Assembly: GCA_043789035.1 (NCBI GenBank)
Contig: JAYWIG010000129.1
Coordinates: forward strand, 1-54,708
Direction: 5' to 3'
From: JAYWIG01 sp043789035
GTDB lineage: Bacteria; Pseudomonadota; Gammaproteobacteria; Burkholderiales; Burkholderiaceae_E
Length of the DNA stretch: 54,708 bases
Shown here: positions 1 to 8,070 of the stretch, one piece after another
Numbering within the stretch: position 1 is the stretch's first letter
Layout of the letters: each line of letters begins with the position of its first letter
The notes under the pieces: model-generated
Seen by the model: only the letters and a program-made list of their open reading frames with translations
Told to the model about the DNA's origin: nothing
Database searches by the model: none
Program-made: the position numbers and the translations under genes

Positions 1-137
1 GGGTTCATGATCTGAATATCTTCAGGTTTATTGTAAAGATCCACATCGCGGATCTCGAAATCCATGCCTTTTTCAAACAGCACAAAACGGCTGCGTTGAC
101 TAAATGGGCAGGTAGTACCAGAGTACAACACCATCAT
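1..137 (-). CDS. sspA: Stringent starvation protein A, N-terminal part (cut by window edge)
   Basis: Only the first 45 or so codons are present, read leftward off the window edge. The translation starts MMVLYSGTTCPFSQRSRFVL and continues into a glutaredoxin/GST-like N-terminal fold with the CPFS motif. This fits SspA, a GST-fold RNA-polymerase-associated protein that acts in stress and stationary phase. SspA commonly lies directly downstream of petABC in betaproteobacteria, as here. Two adjacent ATG codons (135-137 and 132-134) follow a GGAG ribosome-binding site. The C-terminal GST helical domain lies outside the window, so a generic GST cannot be fully excluded. Confidence 0.85.
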   Translation of the reverse strand, partial: MMVLYSGTTCPFSQRSRFVLFEKGMDFEIRDVDLYNKPEDIQIMN

Positions 138-169
138 CGCGGGCAACTCCTTAGGAGTAAGTTAGAACG

Positions 170-217
170 AAAAAGCGGCAAAGCTAGTGAGTACAGGTAC
201 TCCAGCGCTTTTGCCGC
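170..217 (-). terminator. Rho-independent terminator after petC
   Basis: Read on the minus strand, a GC-rich stem (GGCGGCAAAAGC paired with GCTTTGCCGC, one bulge) is followed by TTTTT. A second perfect inverted repeat, GAGTAC-AG-GTACTC, sits inside the loop at 189-202. It lies just after the petC stop codon and before sspA, so it probably ends or attenuates the petABC transcript. Confidence 0.75.
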
Positions 218-237
218 CTGAGGGGGTATTAAGTGCG

Positions 238-1113
238 TTACTTAATGTCTTTCCAGTACAGGCGATTCAAGTACCAGGCAAACAGTGTAAAGAAGCACAG
301 AAATACGATCACCCATGTGCCAATCGTCATGCGCTGTTTAGCGGATGGATCAGCCATGTAAGTTAGGTAAGCAACTAAGTTCGCAATATGCTCGTCATAC
401 TGCGCTTTGTCCATTGAACCACCTTCAGCAGTATCCAGCTTCACGGACTTCGATGCGTGATGATTCATGCCTTCGAGCTTGTCAGTTTTTTCAGTTCGCG
501 TGCCTTCTTTATCGAAGGTCACAATAGTTTTAGCCCAACCAGTAACGAGACCCTTCGCGTCTTTAACTGCTTTGATTTCTTCTATGGCTGCACCGCGTTT
601 TTGGCCTTGTGACTCCCACAAGATGTGCGGCATGCCAACGTTCTCATAGACCGCATTGTTCCAACCAGTCGCTCTTGTGCTGTCACGATAGTAAGAACGT
701 AGGTAGGTATAAACCCAGTCCGAACCGCTGCCGTCACCCGATGAACGCGCACGTGTTACAAGCGAGAGATCAGGAGGAACAGCACCGAACCATTCTTTCG
801 CGTCTTTGACAGTCAATGCACTTTTCATGAGTTCGCCGACTTTATCAGTGGTAAACATCAGGTTCGTACGAATTTGCTCTTCCGACAAGCCAATATCACG
901 CAGGCGGTTATAACGCATTGCACCAGCGCTATGACAATTTAGGCAGTTGTTCACGAAGGTGCGAGCACCATCTTGTAGCGCTGGCTGATCCCTGAGCTTG
1001 CGCATAGGGAAGGGGTCAAGTGGATAGCCAGCTTCAGAAGCAGACGCGCTAGATGCGCCTAGTGCAAGCACTCCCGTTGTTAGCACTGCCGATAAAAACT
1101 TAATAAAACTCAT
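238..1113 (-). CDS. petC: Ubiquinol-cytochrome c reductase, cytochrome c1
   Basis: Cytochrome c1 of the bc1 complex carries electrons from the Rieske centre to soluble cytochrome c on the periplasmic face of the inner membrane. The 291-aa protein has a Sec signal (residues about 1-26, ending ASA), one CLNCH c-type heme site at about 57-61, and a C-terminal membrane anchor (about 263-285) followed by a basic tail. The ATG at 1113 is preferred over an in-frame TTG three codons upstream. It is the last gene of petABC, 28 bp after petB. Confidence 0.95.
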   Translation of the reverse strand: MSFIKFLSAVLTTGVLALGASSASASEAGYPLDPFPMRKLRDQPALQDGARTFVNNCLNCHSAGAMRYNRLRDIGLSEEQIRTNLMFTTDKVGELMKSALTVKDAKEWFGAVPPDLSLVTRARSSGDGSGSDWVYTYLRSYYRDSTRATGWNNAVYENVGMPHILWESQGQKRGAAIEEIKAVKDAKGLVTGWAKTIVTFDKEGTRTEKTDKLEGMNHHASKSVKLDTAEGGSMDKAQYDEHIANLVAYLTYMADPSAKQRMTIGTWVIVFLCFFTLFAWYLNRLYWKDIK

Positions 1114-1141
1114 TGCAATCAATATCCGAAATTAATTCTTA

Positions 1142-2563
1142 TTAATGGGCGTGGAATACAACACGATCTGGCACTCTCTTAAACTCACCCATCTCACTCC
1201 ACCAAGGCATTAACAAGAAAAATGCGAAGTACAAAACGGTCCCAATCATCGCGATAATCGCCCCACCCGCCGACGGTGGTTGCACGCCCAAATACCCCAA
1301 AACAATGAACACAACCACGAACACTGCGTACACATACCAGTGCCAATTTGGCCGATAACGGATTGAACGCACCGGGCTATTGTCGATCCATGGCAGCAGG
1401 AACAAAATCATGGTCGATGCGCCCATGAAAACCACTCCCCAAAACTTCGGAGACAACATTTCCAACCCAAACACCGGACCGAGGAAACCAATAATCGTCG
1501 CACCGATCGCTGCAGTAGCAATCATACGTGTTTGCGCAGAACGCACGGTCATCCAAACAAGAGCCAAGAAAAGCACAAGTAAAGGCACTATCCAAAAGTA
1601 AAGGAAATCGGTATTGACTGCACGCAATATGGAATAAAACGGCGTGAAATACCAAACAGGAGCAATGTGCGAAGGCGTTTTCAGAGGATCTGCAGGGATA
1701 AAGTTGTTATATTCCAAGAAATAGCCGCCCATCTCCGGCGCGAAGAAAATCACCGCAGAAAAAGCAATCAGGAATACAGCAACACCGAAAATGTCATGCA
1801 CTGTGTAATAGGGATGAAAGGCAATACCGTCAACTGGTTTACCTGTCGCATCTTTGTTCGCTTTGATATCAATACCGTCTGGGTTGTTCGAGCCCACTTC
1901 GTGCAAGGCAACGATGTGCGCAGCAACCAGACCAAGCAGGACCAAAGGAATCGCGATTACGTGAAACGAGAAGAACCGATTCAAGGTGGCGTCGCCCACT
2001 ACATAGTCACCACGAATCCAAATCGATAATTCTGGGCCGATAAACGGAATCGCAGAAAACAAGTTCACGATCACCTGTGCGCCCCAGTAGGACATTTGGC
2101 CCCAAGGTAGCAAATAGCCGAAAAATGCCTCTGCCATTAAGCACAAGAAAATCATGCAGCCAAAAACCCAAACCAACTCACGCGGCTTGCGGTAGGAACC
2201 GTAGATCAAACCGCGGAACATGTGCATGTACACAACGATGAAAAATGCCGACGCACCGGTCGAATGCATTGTTCTAATAATGTAGCCACCTGGCACATCG
2301 CGCATGATGTGCTCGACAGATGCGAACGCTAAATTAGCATCAGGCTTATAGTGCATCACCAAGAAGATACCTGTCACGATTTGAATCACAAGCACCAATA
2401 GCGACAGTGATCCAAAAAAGTACCAGAAATTTAAATTCTTGGATGCATAGTACTCAGAAAGGTGTCCTTTAAAGGTCGACGTCAAAGGAAACCGGTTATC
2501 GACCCAATTGAGCGCTTTTTCCCCGGCGCTCGCATTTGCGGGGAGCTGTTTTTCGAATGCCAT
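1142..2563 (-). CDS. petB: Ubiquinol-cytochrome c reductase, cytochrome b
   Basis: Cytochrome b is the membrane core of the bc1 complex, holding two b hemes and the Qo and Qi quinone sites. The 473-aa polytopic protein shows two heme-ligand pairs, H100/H114 and H201/H216. The Qo loop reads PVWY where mitochondria have PEWY. The second His pair has 14 intervening residues and the first has 13. The C-terminal extension with further membrane helices is usual for the long bacterial form. It lies between petA and petC, which together give the complete three-subunit complex. Confidence 0.96.
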   Translation of the reverse strand: MAFEKQLPANASAGEKALNWVDNRFPLTSTFKGHLSEYYASKNLNFWYFFGSLSLLVLVIQIVTGIFLVMHYKPDANLAFASVEHIMRDVPGGYIIRTMHSTGASAFFIVVYMHMFRGLIYGSYRKPRELVWVFGCMIFLCLMAEAFFGYLLPWGQMSYWGAQVIVNLFSAIPFIGPELSIWIRGDYVVGDATLNRFFSFHVIAIPLVLLGLVAAHIVALHEVGSNNPDGIDIKANKDATGKPVDGIAFHPYYTVHDIFGVAVFLIAFSAVIFFAPEMGGYFLEYNNFIPADPLKTPSHIAPVWYFTPFYSILRAVNTDFLYFWIVPLLVLFLALVWMTVRSAQTRMIATAAIGATIIGFLGPVFGLEMLSPKFWGVVFMGASTMILFLLPWIDNSPVRSIRYRPNWHWYVYAVFVVVFIVLGYLGVQPPSAGGAIIAMIGTVLYFAFFLLMPWWSEMGEFKRVPDRVVFHAH

Positions 2564-2666
2564 AAATGCCTCAGTATCACATCACGCCTCGCCACCATAG
2601 GTAGGCATGTTTAAATCATCAAAACTCAGTTGTAACGATTAAGCTGAAAGCTTAACTGTTTTTTTC

Positions 2667-3269
2667 TCAAGCCTTCTTATCTTCCCCGACGATAATGCGG
2701 GTATCGCTTACATACATATGCGGTGGTACTTCAAGGTTGTCCGGCGCAGGCTTGTTTTTGTAAACACGCCCCGCTAAGTCAAAAGTTGAGCCGTGGCAAG
2801 GACATAAAAATCCTCCAGTCCAATCGTCGGGTAGCGACGGCTGGGCACCAGGTTGAAACTTTTCCGAAGGGGAACAGCCCAAATGCGAACAAATCCCGAC
2901 GACGACCAAAATTTCCGGCTTAATTGAACGATGACCGTTCTTTGCATATGCCGGTGTTGGATAATCTTTACGATCCGACTTTGGGTCTGCCAGCTGTGGT
3001 TCAACTTTGGTCAGCGCGTCTAGCTGCTCTTTCGTGCGCCTGACAACCCAAACTGGCTTACCGCGCCACTCAACGCGCTTGAGCTCGCCGGGGCGAATTT
3101 CGCTGATATCTACTTCGACGGGTGCACCGGCGGCTTTGGCACGCTCCGAAGGCTGAAATGTACTAACGAAGGGAATCGCAACACCTGCGCCACCTATTGC
3201 GGCAGCGCCGCAGGTTATCGCAATTGCGTTACGGCGCGCTGGATCGTCTGGAAAAAATGGGCTACTCAT
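2667..3269 (-). CDS. petA: Ubiquinol-cytochrome c reductase, Rieske iron-sulfur subunit
   Basis: The Rieske [2Fe-2S] protein oxidises ubiquinol at the Qo site and passes electrons to cytochrome c1. The 200-aa protein has a twin-arginine N-terminus (ARRNAIAI, residues 11-18) leading into its single membrane anchor. The cluster motifs are C127-S-H129-L-G-C132 and C156-P-C158-H159-G-S. The Cys pair 132/158 would form the usual disulfide. First gene of petABC. Its likely Tat dependence is of interest because tatABC lies a few kb away. Confidence 0.96.
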   Translation of the reverse strand: MSSPFFPDDPARRNAIAITCGAAAIGGAGVAIPFVSTFQPSERAKAAGAPVEVDISEIRPGELKRVEWRGKPVWVVRRTKEQLDALTKVEPQLADPKSDRKDYPTPAYAKNGHRSIKPEILVVVGICSHLGCSPSEKFQPGAQPSLPDDWTGGFLCPCHGSTFDLAGRVYKNKPAPDNLEVPPHMYVSDTRIIVGEDKKA

Positions 3270-3554
3270 ATCTTCTGGGAGGATGAAACTTTTAAGCTAA
3301 CTTCTTAGAAACTGCCATGAGCATAAACTCGAGGCAGACCTTTAGGAACAGCTTTGAATTTTAGCCTATTCCAAAAATTCCGCACTGCAGCACCTCAATT
3401 GTGCTCAACCATTCAAACCACAAAAAACCGTTCCAAATGACAAAGCAGGATTTACCATGCTACCGTTCGGGACAGGCGATGGCCTCTAGTTGGCCGTCGC
3501 TCGAGTTCACATACATTATTTTAATTCTATTTGATAAGTTTTAAGGAGTTTGCT
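3270..3554. promoter_or_regulatory. Divergent petA/mscL intergenic region with a hairpin
   Basis: This stretch separates divergent petA and mscL and must hold both promoters, but I cannot place either one confidently. It contains a 9-bp hairpin at 3476-3500 (GCGATGGCC, 7-nt loop, GGCCGTCGC, one G-T pair), 54 bp before the mscL start. The hairpin has no U-run in either direction, so it is not a typical terminator. The 3500-3545 stretch is AT-rich and is the likely mscL promoter area. No open reading frame of interest is seen. Confidence 0.4.
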
Positions 3555-3998
3555 ATGGGCATGATGCAAGAATTTAGAGATTTCGCCGCAAAAGGTAACG
3601 TGATTGATTTAGCGGTGGGTGTCATTATTGGTGCCGCATTCGGCAAGATCGTCGACTCAGTCGTTAAAGACCTAATCATGCCAATCGTTGCAAGCATTTT
3701 TGGCGGCTTAGACTTCTCAAATATGTTCATTCAGCTAGGCAAAGTGCCTGCAAACTACGCGGGTGCAATGACTTATGCCGATTTAACGAAGGCTGGTGTG
3801 CCACTTTTTGCTTACGGTAATTTCATTACGATTTTGCTTAACTTCCTGATCTTGGCCTTCGTCATTTTCCAAATGGTGAAAATGTTTAACCGTATGAAAG
3901 GCGGAGTTGATGTAGACCCAGCAGCAGCAGCACCTGCGCCGCCAGCGCCGAGCGAGCTATATTTAAAAGAAATCCGCGATGCATTGACGAAGAAGTAA
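3555..3998 (+). CDS. mscL: Large-conductance mechanosensitive channel
   Basis: MscL is a homopentameric inner-membrane valve that opens near lytic membrane tension and releases solutes on hypo-osmotic shock. The 147-aa protein has the typical N-terminus (MGMMQEFRDFAAKGNVIDLA), two membrane helices (about 16-45 and 80-105), an Ala/Pro-rich linker and the C-terminal helix with LKEIRDAL. The ATG at 3555 has an AAGGAG site 6 bp upstream. An in-frame TTG at 3531 lies before that site and is unlikely to be used. It appears to be a single-gene unit. Confidence 0.96.
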   Translation: MGMMQEFRDFAAKGNVIDLAVGVIIGAAFGKIVDSVVKDLIMPIVASIFGGLDFSNMFIQLGKVPANYAGAMTYADLTKAGVPLFAYGNFITILLNFLILAFVIFQMVKMFNRMKGGVDVDPAAAAPAPPAPSELYLKEIRDALTKK

Positions 3999-4016
3999 TC
4001 TTCTCGATTGAGTCAA

Positions 4017-4049
4017 AACCCCGCTTGAACAACATTTTTAAACGGGGTT
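4017..4049 (-). terminator. Convergent hairpin between mscL and the Nif3-family gene
   Basis: AACCCCG (4017-4023) and CGGGGTT (4043-4049) form a 7-bp stem with a 19-nt loop. On the minus strand it is followed by TTTT, and it overlaps the stop codon of the Nif3-family gene. It probably terminates that gene and may also stop the converging mscL transcript, although no T-run follows on the plus strand. Confidence 0.5.
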
Positions 4050-4817
4050 ATTATCATCGATAAAGCGGTGGGAGATGCCCAGCTCTTGAGCAACTTTATC
4101 GCCCAAAGCTTGAACACCATACCTTTCAGTTGCATGGTGGCCTGCTGCCAAATAAACAATACCCATCTCTCTGGCTAAGTGCGTAGTTCGCTCAGAAATT
4201 TCACCACTAATAAATGCGTCCGCCCCTGCATCAATAGCCTCTTGCAACATATCTTGAGCTCCGCCAGTACACCATGCAATACGCTTTATATCTTTTTGTG
4301 CTGGGCCAACCATCAGCGGTGTGCGACCTAACTTGTCAGCCACTAAGGCCACTATCGATTGCATCGACTGCATCACCGATAGGTCTGAGTAAACGCCTAA
4401 AGCAGCCCCTCGACTCAGGTCACCAAAGCTTCCGTTGATAGGCAATCCTAAAACCTTGCCAAGCTGCACGTTATTACCGAGTGTTTGATGGGCGTCTAGC
4501 GGCAAATGGAAGGCAAACAAGCTTACATTGGCTTTCATTAAAGCCGCAATTCTTTTATGCTTTTGCCCGACGATTCGCTCATCTTCGCCCCGGAAAAAGT
4601 ATCCATGATGGACCACAAGTGCATCGGCTTGGGCCTCTATTGCAGCCTCTAAGAAGGCAAGCGATGCAGTAACTCCGCTAATGAGCTTACGAACTTCGGC
4701 CTTACCTTCCACCTGCAGCCCATTTGGGCAATAATCTTTAAAGCGCTGGGGCTGCAGGATTACTTCAAATGTGGAAGTTAGCTGTCGCAAACTGCAGTGC
4801 GCTTGAATCTTTGTCAT
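4038..4817 (-). CDS. Nif3/YbgI family dinuclear metal-binding protein (DUF34)
   Basis: Member of the widely conserved Nif3-like (DUF34) family, sometimes labelled GTP cyclohydrolase 1 type 2; the physiological role is unsettled. Family signatures are DYCPNGLQVEG, VVHHGYF (metal-binding His pair) and HLPLDAH in the N-terminal half, with a second metal site near GHHATERYG at the C-terminus. The ATG at 4817 (259 aa) has a GGAG site 5 bp upstream and gives the expected N-terminal length. A longer form from ATG 4850 (270 aa) has no visible ribosome-binding site. Divergent from the adjacent htrA-family gene. Confidence 0.88.
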   Translation of the reverse strand: MTKIQAHCSLRQLTSTFEVILQPQRFKDYCPNGLQVEGKAEVRKLISGVTASLAFLEAAIEAQADALVVHHGYFFRGEDERIVGQKHKRIAALMKANVSLFAFHLPLDAHQTLGNNVQLGKVLGLPINGSFGDLSRGAALGVYSDLSVMQSMQSIVALVADKLGRTPLMVGPAQKDIKRIAWCTGGAQDMLQEAIDAGADAFISGEISERTTHLAREMGIVYLAAGHHATERYGVQALGDKVAQELGISHRFIDDNNPV

Positions 4818-4872
4818 CTCGGCTCCATCTAAGAATTGTTTTTCATTCATTTTTCGACATTCGGATTTTTTT

Positions 4873-6078
4873 ATGCATCGCCTATGGTTGATTTTCGCTC
4901 AAGCAGTGACAGTGTTGCTCGCCTTTATGTTTATAACCGCAACTTTGCGACCTGAGTGGTTGCCTGCCAAGCTTTCAACCAGCACTCAAAATGCTGCGTC
5001 GGCTATTAAAGAACCCGAAACTAGCAGGTCTGCGACTGAAAGCTCTAGAGTTAGCAGCGCGGGAGTGACCTCATACAGCGATGCGGCTAGAAAAGCTGTA
5101 CCAAGTGTAGTCAACATTTTTACTAGCAAAACTACTTCAAAGGTTCCGCAAAATCATCCATTTATGAACGATCCAATGTTCAAAAAGTTCTTCGGGGATC
5201 AATTCAATGGCGGAAAGCAACAAACTCCCAGCCTTGGCTCTGGAGTGATTATTGGATCGGCAGGCTTGGTACTTACCAACCATCACGTGGTCGAGGCAGC
5301 CGAAAACATCGAAGTGCTTTTGTCTGACGGCAGGCGCACAAAGGCCAAATTGGTAGGCAGCGACCCTGAATCTGACTTAGCAGTGCTTCAAACCGAACTA
5401 ACCAGCTTGCCAGCAATGCCCTTCGCAAACGCTGACTCTGCCAAGGTGGGCGATGTGGTACTTGCCATCGGCAACCCCTTTGGCGTTGGCCAAACCGTCA
5501 CTATGGGCATCGTAAGTGCGCTTGGTCGCAATCAGCTTGGCATCAACACTTTCGAGAATTTCATTCAAACTGATGCTGCGATTAACCCAGGCAACTCGGG
5601 TGGTGCGCTGGTAGATACCGAGGGTCGGCTCTTAGGCATCAACACCGCCATTTATTCACGCAGTGGCGGCTCACTCGGTATCGGGTTTGCGATACCGGTG
5701 TCGACTGTTCGCAATGTGGTCGATCAAATTACAAAAGGTGGTTCAGTAGTGCGTGGCTACATCGGCGTAGAGCCTCAAGATGTGACTGCAGAACTAGCAG
5801 AGGCATTCAAACTTTCACGCAAAGACGGCGCGATTATTGCGGGCATTATGCCCAATGGCCCGGCCGCAAAAGCAGGCGTGAAAACAGGCGATATTTTGAT
5901 TTCAGTCGAGGGTAAAAGCGTCACAAACACGGCTAGCATGCTCAATATCGTTTCACAACTCAAACCTGAAGCTTCCGTACCTTTTAAGTTCGTGAGAGAT
6001 GGAAAAGATGTGGATATCATCATCACTGTGGGCACTCGACCAAAGCCGCAAGCTCAACCTACCCAGCGTCAAGAATAA
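4873..6078 (+). CDS. Membrane-anchored HtrA/DegS-type serine protease
   Basis: Periplasmic envelope-stress protease of the HtrA family. The 401-aa protein has one N-terminal membrane segment (about 6-25), which resembles DegS/AlgW anchors more than a cleavable signal. A trypsin-like domain follows with His138 (in TNHHVV), Asp168 (SDLAVL) and Ser242 (NPGNSGGA), then a single PDZ domain (about 285-380). One PDZ domain and the anchor favour a DegS-like sensor protease over DegP. The substrate (for example an RseA homologue) is not in the window. It converges on tatC with 12 bp between the stops. Confidence 0.9.
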   Translation: MHRLWLIFAQAVTVLLAFMFITATLRPEWLPAKLSTSTQNAASAIKEPETSRSATESSRVSSAGVTSYSDAARKAVPSVVNIFTSKTTSKVPQNHPFMNDPMFKKFFGDQFNGGKQQTPSLGSGVIIGSAGLVLTNHHVVEAAENIEVLLSDGRRTKAKLVGSDPESDLAVLQTELTSLPAMPFANADSAKVGDVVLAIGNPFGVGQTVTMGIVSALGRNQLGINTFENFIQTDAAINPGNSGGALVDTEGRLLGINTAIYSRSGGSLGIGFAIPVSTVRNVVDQITKGGSVVRGYIGVEPQDVTAELAEAFKLSRKDGAIIAGIMPNGPAAKAGVKTGDILISVEGKSVTNTASMLNIVSQLKPEASVPFKFVRDGKDVDIIITVGTRPKPQAQPTQRQE

Positions 6079-6090
6079 ATAATCTTTGCG

Positions 6091-6861
6091 TTATGCCGGC
6101 GGTGGTGCGGCTGCCGTTGTCTCTTCTGGGGCTTTGCTGCGTTCTTTGATGAACCCAGCGAGGAAAATGCCTAGTTCGTACAGGATACATAGTGGAATTG
6201 CTAACATCAACTGGCTAAGCACGTCCGGAGGGGTTAACACCGCAGCAACTACAAACGCACCAACGATCACAAAACGACGCGCTTCTCGCAGTTGCTGAGT
6301 TGTTACCATGCCAAGCTTAACCAACAGCATTTCGACCACCGGCACTTCGAAAGTTATACCGAACCCGAAGAAGATCGAAAGCGTAAAGTCCCAATACTTT
6401 TGCAGGTCCTGCATGACATCGGCACCTGTGTCCTTCGCGAATGAAAAGAAGAACTTATACGCAGCTGGCAGCACGAAATAATAGGCAAAAGAAATGCCAA
6501 GACACAAAAAGAAAACGCTAGAGGCAATCAGAGGTAGGGCAAATTTCTTTTCATGCTCGTATAACCCGGGGGCGACGAAGGCCCAAGCCTGGTACAGCAC
6601 CCACGGCATCGAAGCTAGTAATGCCGTAAGAAAAGCAATTTTCGTAAGCGTGAAAAACGCACCCGCTTGATCGGTGAAAATTGGTTTCGTACCTTTAGGC
6701 AGCGATTCGTAGAGTGGTAAAGACAAAAACTTCAAAATCAACGGTGCGAAATAAAAGCAAACGCCAAACAATATCGCCACCACAATAAGTGACTTGATCA
6801 GCCGGTCTCGCAGCTCTACTAAGTGCGAAACAAAACTCTCTTCTTTTTGCTCTTCAGCCAT
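6091..6861 (-). CDS. tatC: Sec-independent (Tat) translocase subunit TatC
   Basis: TatC recognises twin-arginine signal peptides and with TatB forms the receptor of the folded-protein export machine. The 256-aa protein has six predicted membrane helices and family signatures near the N-terminus (SFVSHLVELRDRLIKSL) and in the first loops (AFVAPGLYEHEKKF). The C-terminal tail is Pro/Ala-rich. It is the last gene of the long minus-strand series that begins with mlaF, 28 bp after tatB. Confidence 0.96.
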   Translation of the reverse strand: MAEEQKEESFVSHLVELRDRLIKSLIVVAILFGVCFYFAPLILKFLSLPLYESLPKGTKPIFTDQAGAFFTLTKIAFLTALLASMPWVLYQAWAFVAPGLYEHEKKFALPLIASSVFFLCLGISFAYYFVLPAAYKFFFSFAKDTGADVMQDLQKYWDFTLSIFFGFGITFEVPVVEMLLVKLGMVTTQQLREARRFVIVGAFVVAAVLTPPDVLSQLMLAIPLCILYELGIFLAGFIKERSKAPEETTAAAPPPA

Positions 6862-6889
6862 GTTGCCTAGGGTTCTCAGGTTCTTTTAA

Positions 6890-7327
6890 TTATGGCCGGT
6901 GAAAGCTGCGCTTCGGTCGCTTGATGCCGAGCTCTTTTTCACGTTCACGGCGGCGATCTTTAACCCGCTCGCGCTGCCTACGTACTGCGTAAATTTTGTC
7001 CCAATCAGTTACGGCAGGGTCGGGTGTACCGGGCGGAGTTTCAAGCGTCGACTGAATCGAATTAAACTCGGTTTGAGCGCCGCTCACCGCTGAATTGACA
7101 GAAGATTCGAAGCTAGAGGCTGCATCTTTCACTTCAGATTGCAGCTTGCGCAGGTCGTCCATATCCATCTGACGATTGATATCAGACTTTACATCGGCGA
7201 CATAGCGCTGCAGTTTGCCCATCCATGCGCCGACCTGCCTTGCCACTCTGGGAAGACGCTCGGGGCCGAGCACTAGCAACGCCACTACGGCGATGAGGCC
7301 CATTTCAGAAAAGCCAATGTCAAACAT
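6890..7327 (-). CDS. tatB: Sec-independent (Tat) translocase subunit TatB
   Basis: TatB pairs with TatC in the signal-peptide receptor. The 145-aa protein begins MFDIGFSEMGLIAVVALLVL with the short membrane helix and the conserved GPERLP hinge at about 21-26. An amphipathic helix and a long charged tail ending in Arg/Lys-rich sequence follow. Glu8 and the GPERLP hinge separate it from TatA. It is split from tatA by a 93-bp gap containing a strong terminator-like hairpin. Confidence 0.95.
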   Translation of the reverse strand: MFDIGFSEMGLIAVVALLVLGPERLPRVARQVGAWMGKLQRYVADVKSDINRQMDMDDLRKLQSEVKDAASSFESSVNSAVSGAQTEFNSIQSTLETPPGTPDPAVTDWDKIYAVRRQRERVKDRRREREKELGIKRPKRSFHRP

Positions 7328-7344
7328 GTGATCTAAAAAATATC

Positions 7345-7383
7345 AAAAAAAAGGCAGCATAACCCACCCAATGAGCGCTGCCT
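7345..7383 (-). terminator. Terminator/attenuator between tatA and tatB
   Basis: On the minus strand AGGCAGC (7383-7377) pairs perfectly with GCTGCCT (7358-7352) across an 18-nt loop. A run of eight T residues (7352-7345) follows. It sits 38 bp after the tatA stop codon and 17 bp before the tatB start, all in one orientation. This is a canonical intrinsic terminator inside an operon and would lower tatBC transcription relative to tatA. Confidence 0.8.
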
Positions 7384-7420
7384 GTGCGAGAAGCTCAAGG
7401 CTCCTTCGAACTGTCGCTTC

Positions 7421-7654
7421 TTAGCTCTTTTGTTTCACTTCGACGTCGATTGTCTTTGCGGCTTGGTCGGCGACTTTACTCGCAGCGCCATTAGCGTCAG
7501 AAGCGGCCTTTTCAGAGCCTTCTTTGATGCCGTCTTTAAAACCTTTTACTGCACCACCGAGGTCTGACCCCATGTTGCGTAGCTTCTTCGTACCGAACAC
7601 CATCATTACAATGACAAGTACGATTAGCCAGTGCCATATGCTGAATGAACCCAT
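7421..7654 (-). CDS. tatA: Sec-independent (Tat) translocase subunit TatA
   Basis: TatA oligomerises to form or weaken the membrane passage for folded Tat substrates. The 77-aa protein begins MGSFSIWHWLIVLVIVMMVF (short membrane helix), followed by FGTKKLRNMGSDLG, the TatA hinge and amphipathic helix, and a charged tail. The FGTKKL hinge and small size distinguish TatA from TatB. It lies 53 bp after hinT. The next element in transcription order is a terminator, so tatA may be expressed above tatBC. Confidence 0.95.
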   Translation of the reverse strand: MGSFSIWHWLIVLVIVMMVFGTKKLRNMGSDLGGAVKGFKDGIKEGSEKAASDANGAASKVADQAAKTIDVEVKQKS

Positions 7655-7707
7655 TTTCGTTCTCCTAAACTTAAGTAAATCTCGGTCGCTGCAGAGCTGC
7701 TCTTTGT

Positions 7708-8070
7708 TTACACGGTAGGTTTTACCGATGACCGCAAAGGCTCTGGACCGGCCAAAACGTGCATATGGAGATGATACACCTCCTGTTTACCCACTCGACC
7801 ATTATTAATAATGACCCTAAAGCCGTCATCGGCTCCTTGCTCCTTTGCTAGCTGCCCTGCCATGCCCAGTATTTTTCCTAGAATTTGGCTATAGCGAAGG
7901 TCGCCATCATACAAATTATCTATGTGCACCTTCGGAATTATTAAGAAATGTACCTGCGCTGCCGGGTTGATATCGTGAAATGCCAGCATGTCCTCGTCTT
8001 CAAAGACTTTTTTGCTAGGGATTTTGCCTTCAATGATTTTGCAAAAAAGGCAGTCTGATTTTAAGGTCAC
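7708..8070 (-). CDS. hinT: HIT-family nucleotide hydrolase (HinT-like)
   Basis: Histidine-triad protein expected to hydrolyse adenosine phosphoramidates and aminoacyl-adenylates. The 120-aa protein has the CLFCKIIEGKIPSKKVFED N-terminus and the catalytic HLHMHVLAGP triad at about 101-110. Its start overlaps the hisE stop by 4 bp, so it is translationally coupled to the his genes. It follows hisE as in many betaproteobacteria. Confidence 0.93.
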   Translation of the reverse strand: MTLKSDCLFCKIIEGKIPSKKVFEDEDMLAFHDINPAAQVHFLIIPKVHIDNLYDGDLRYSQILGKILGMAGQLAKEQGADDGFRVIINNGRVGKQEVYHLHMHVLAGPEPLRSSVKPTV

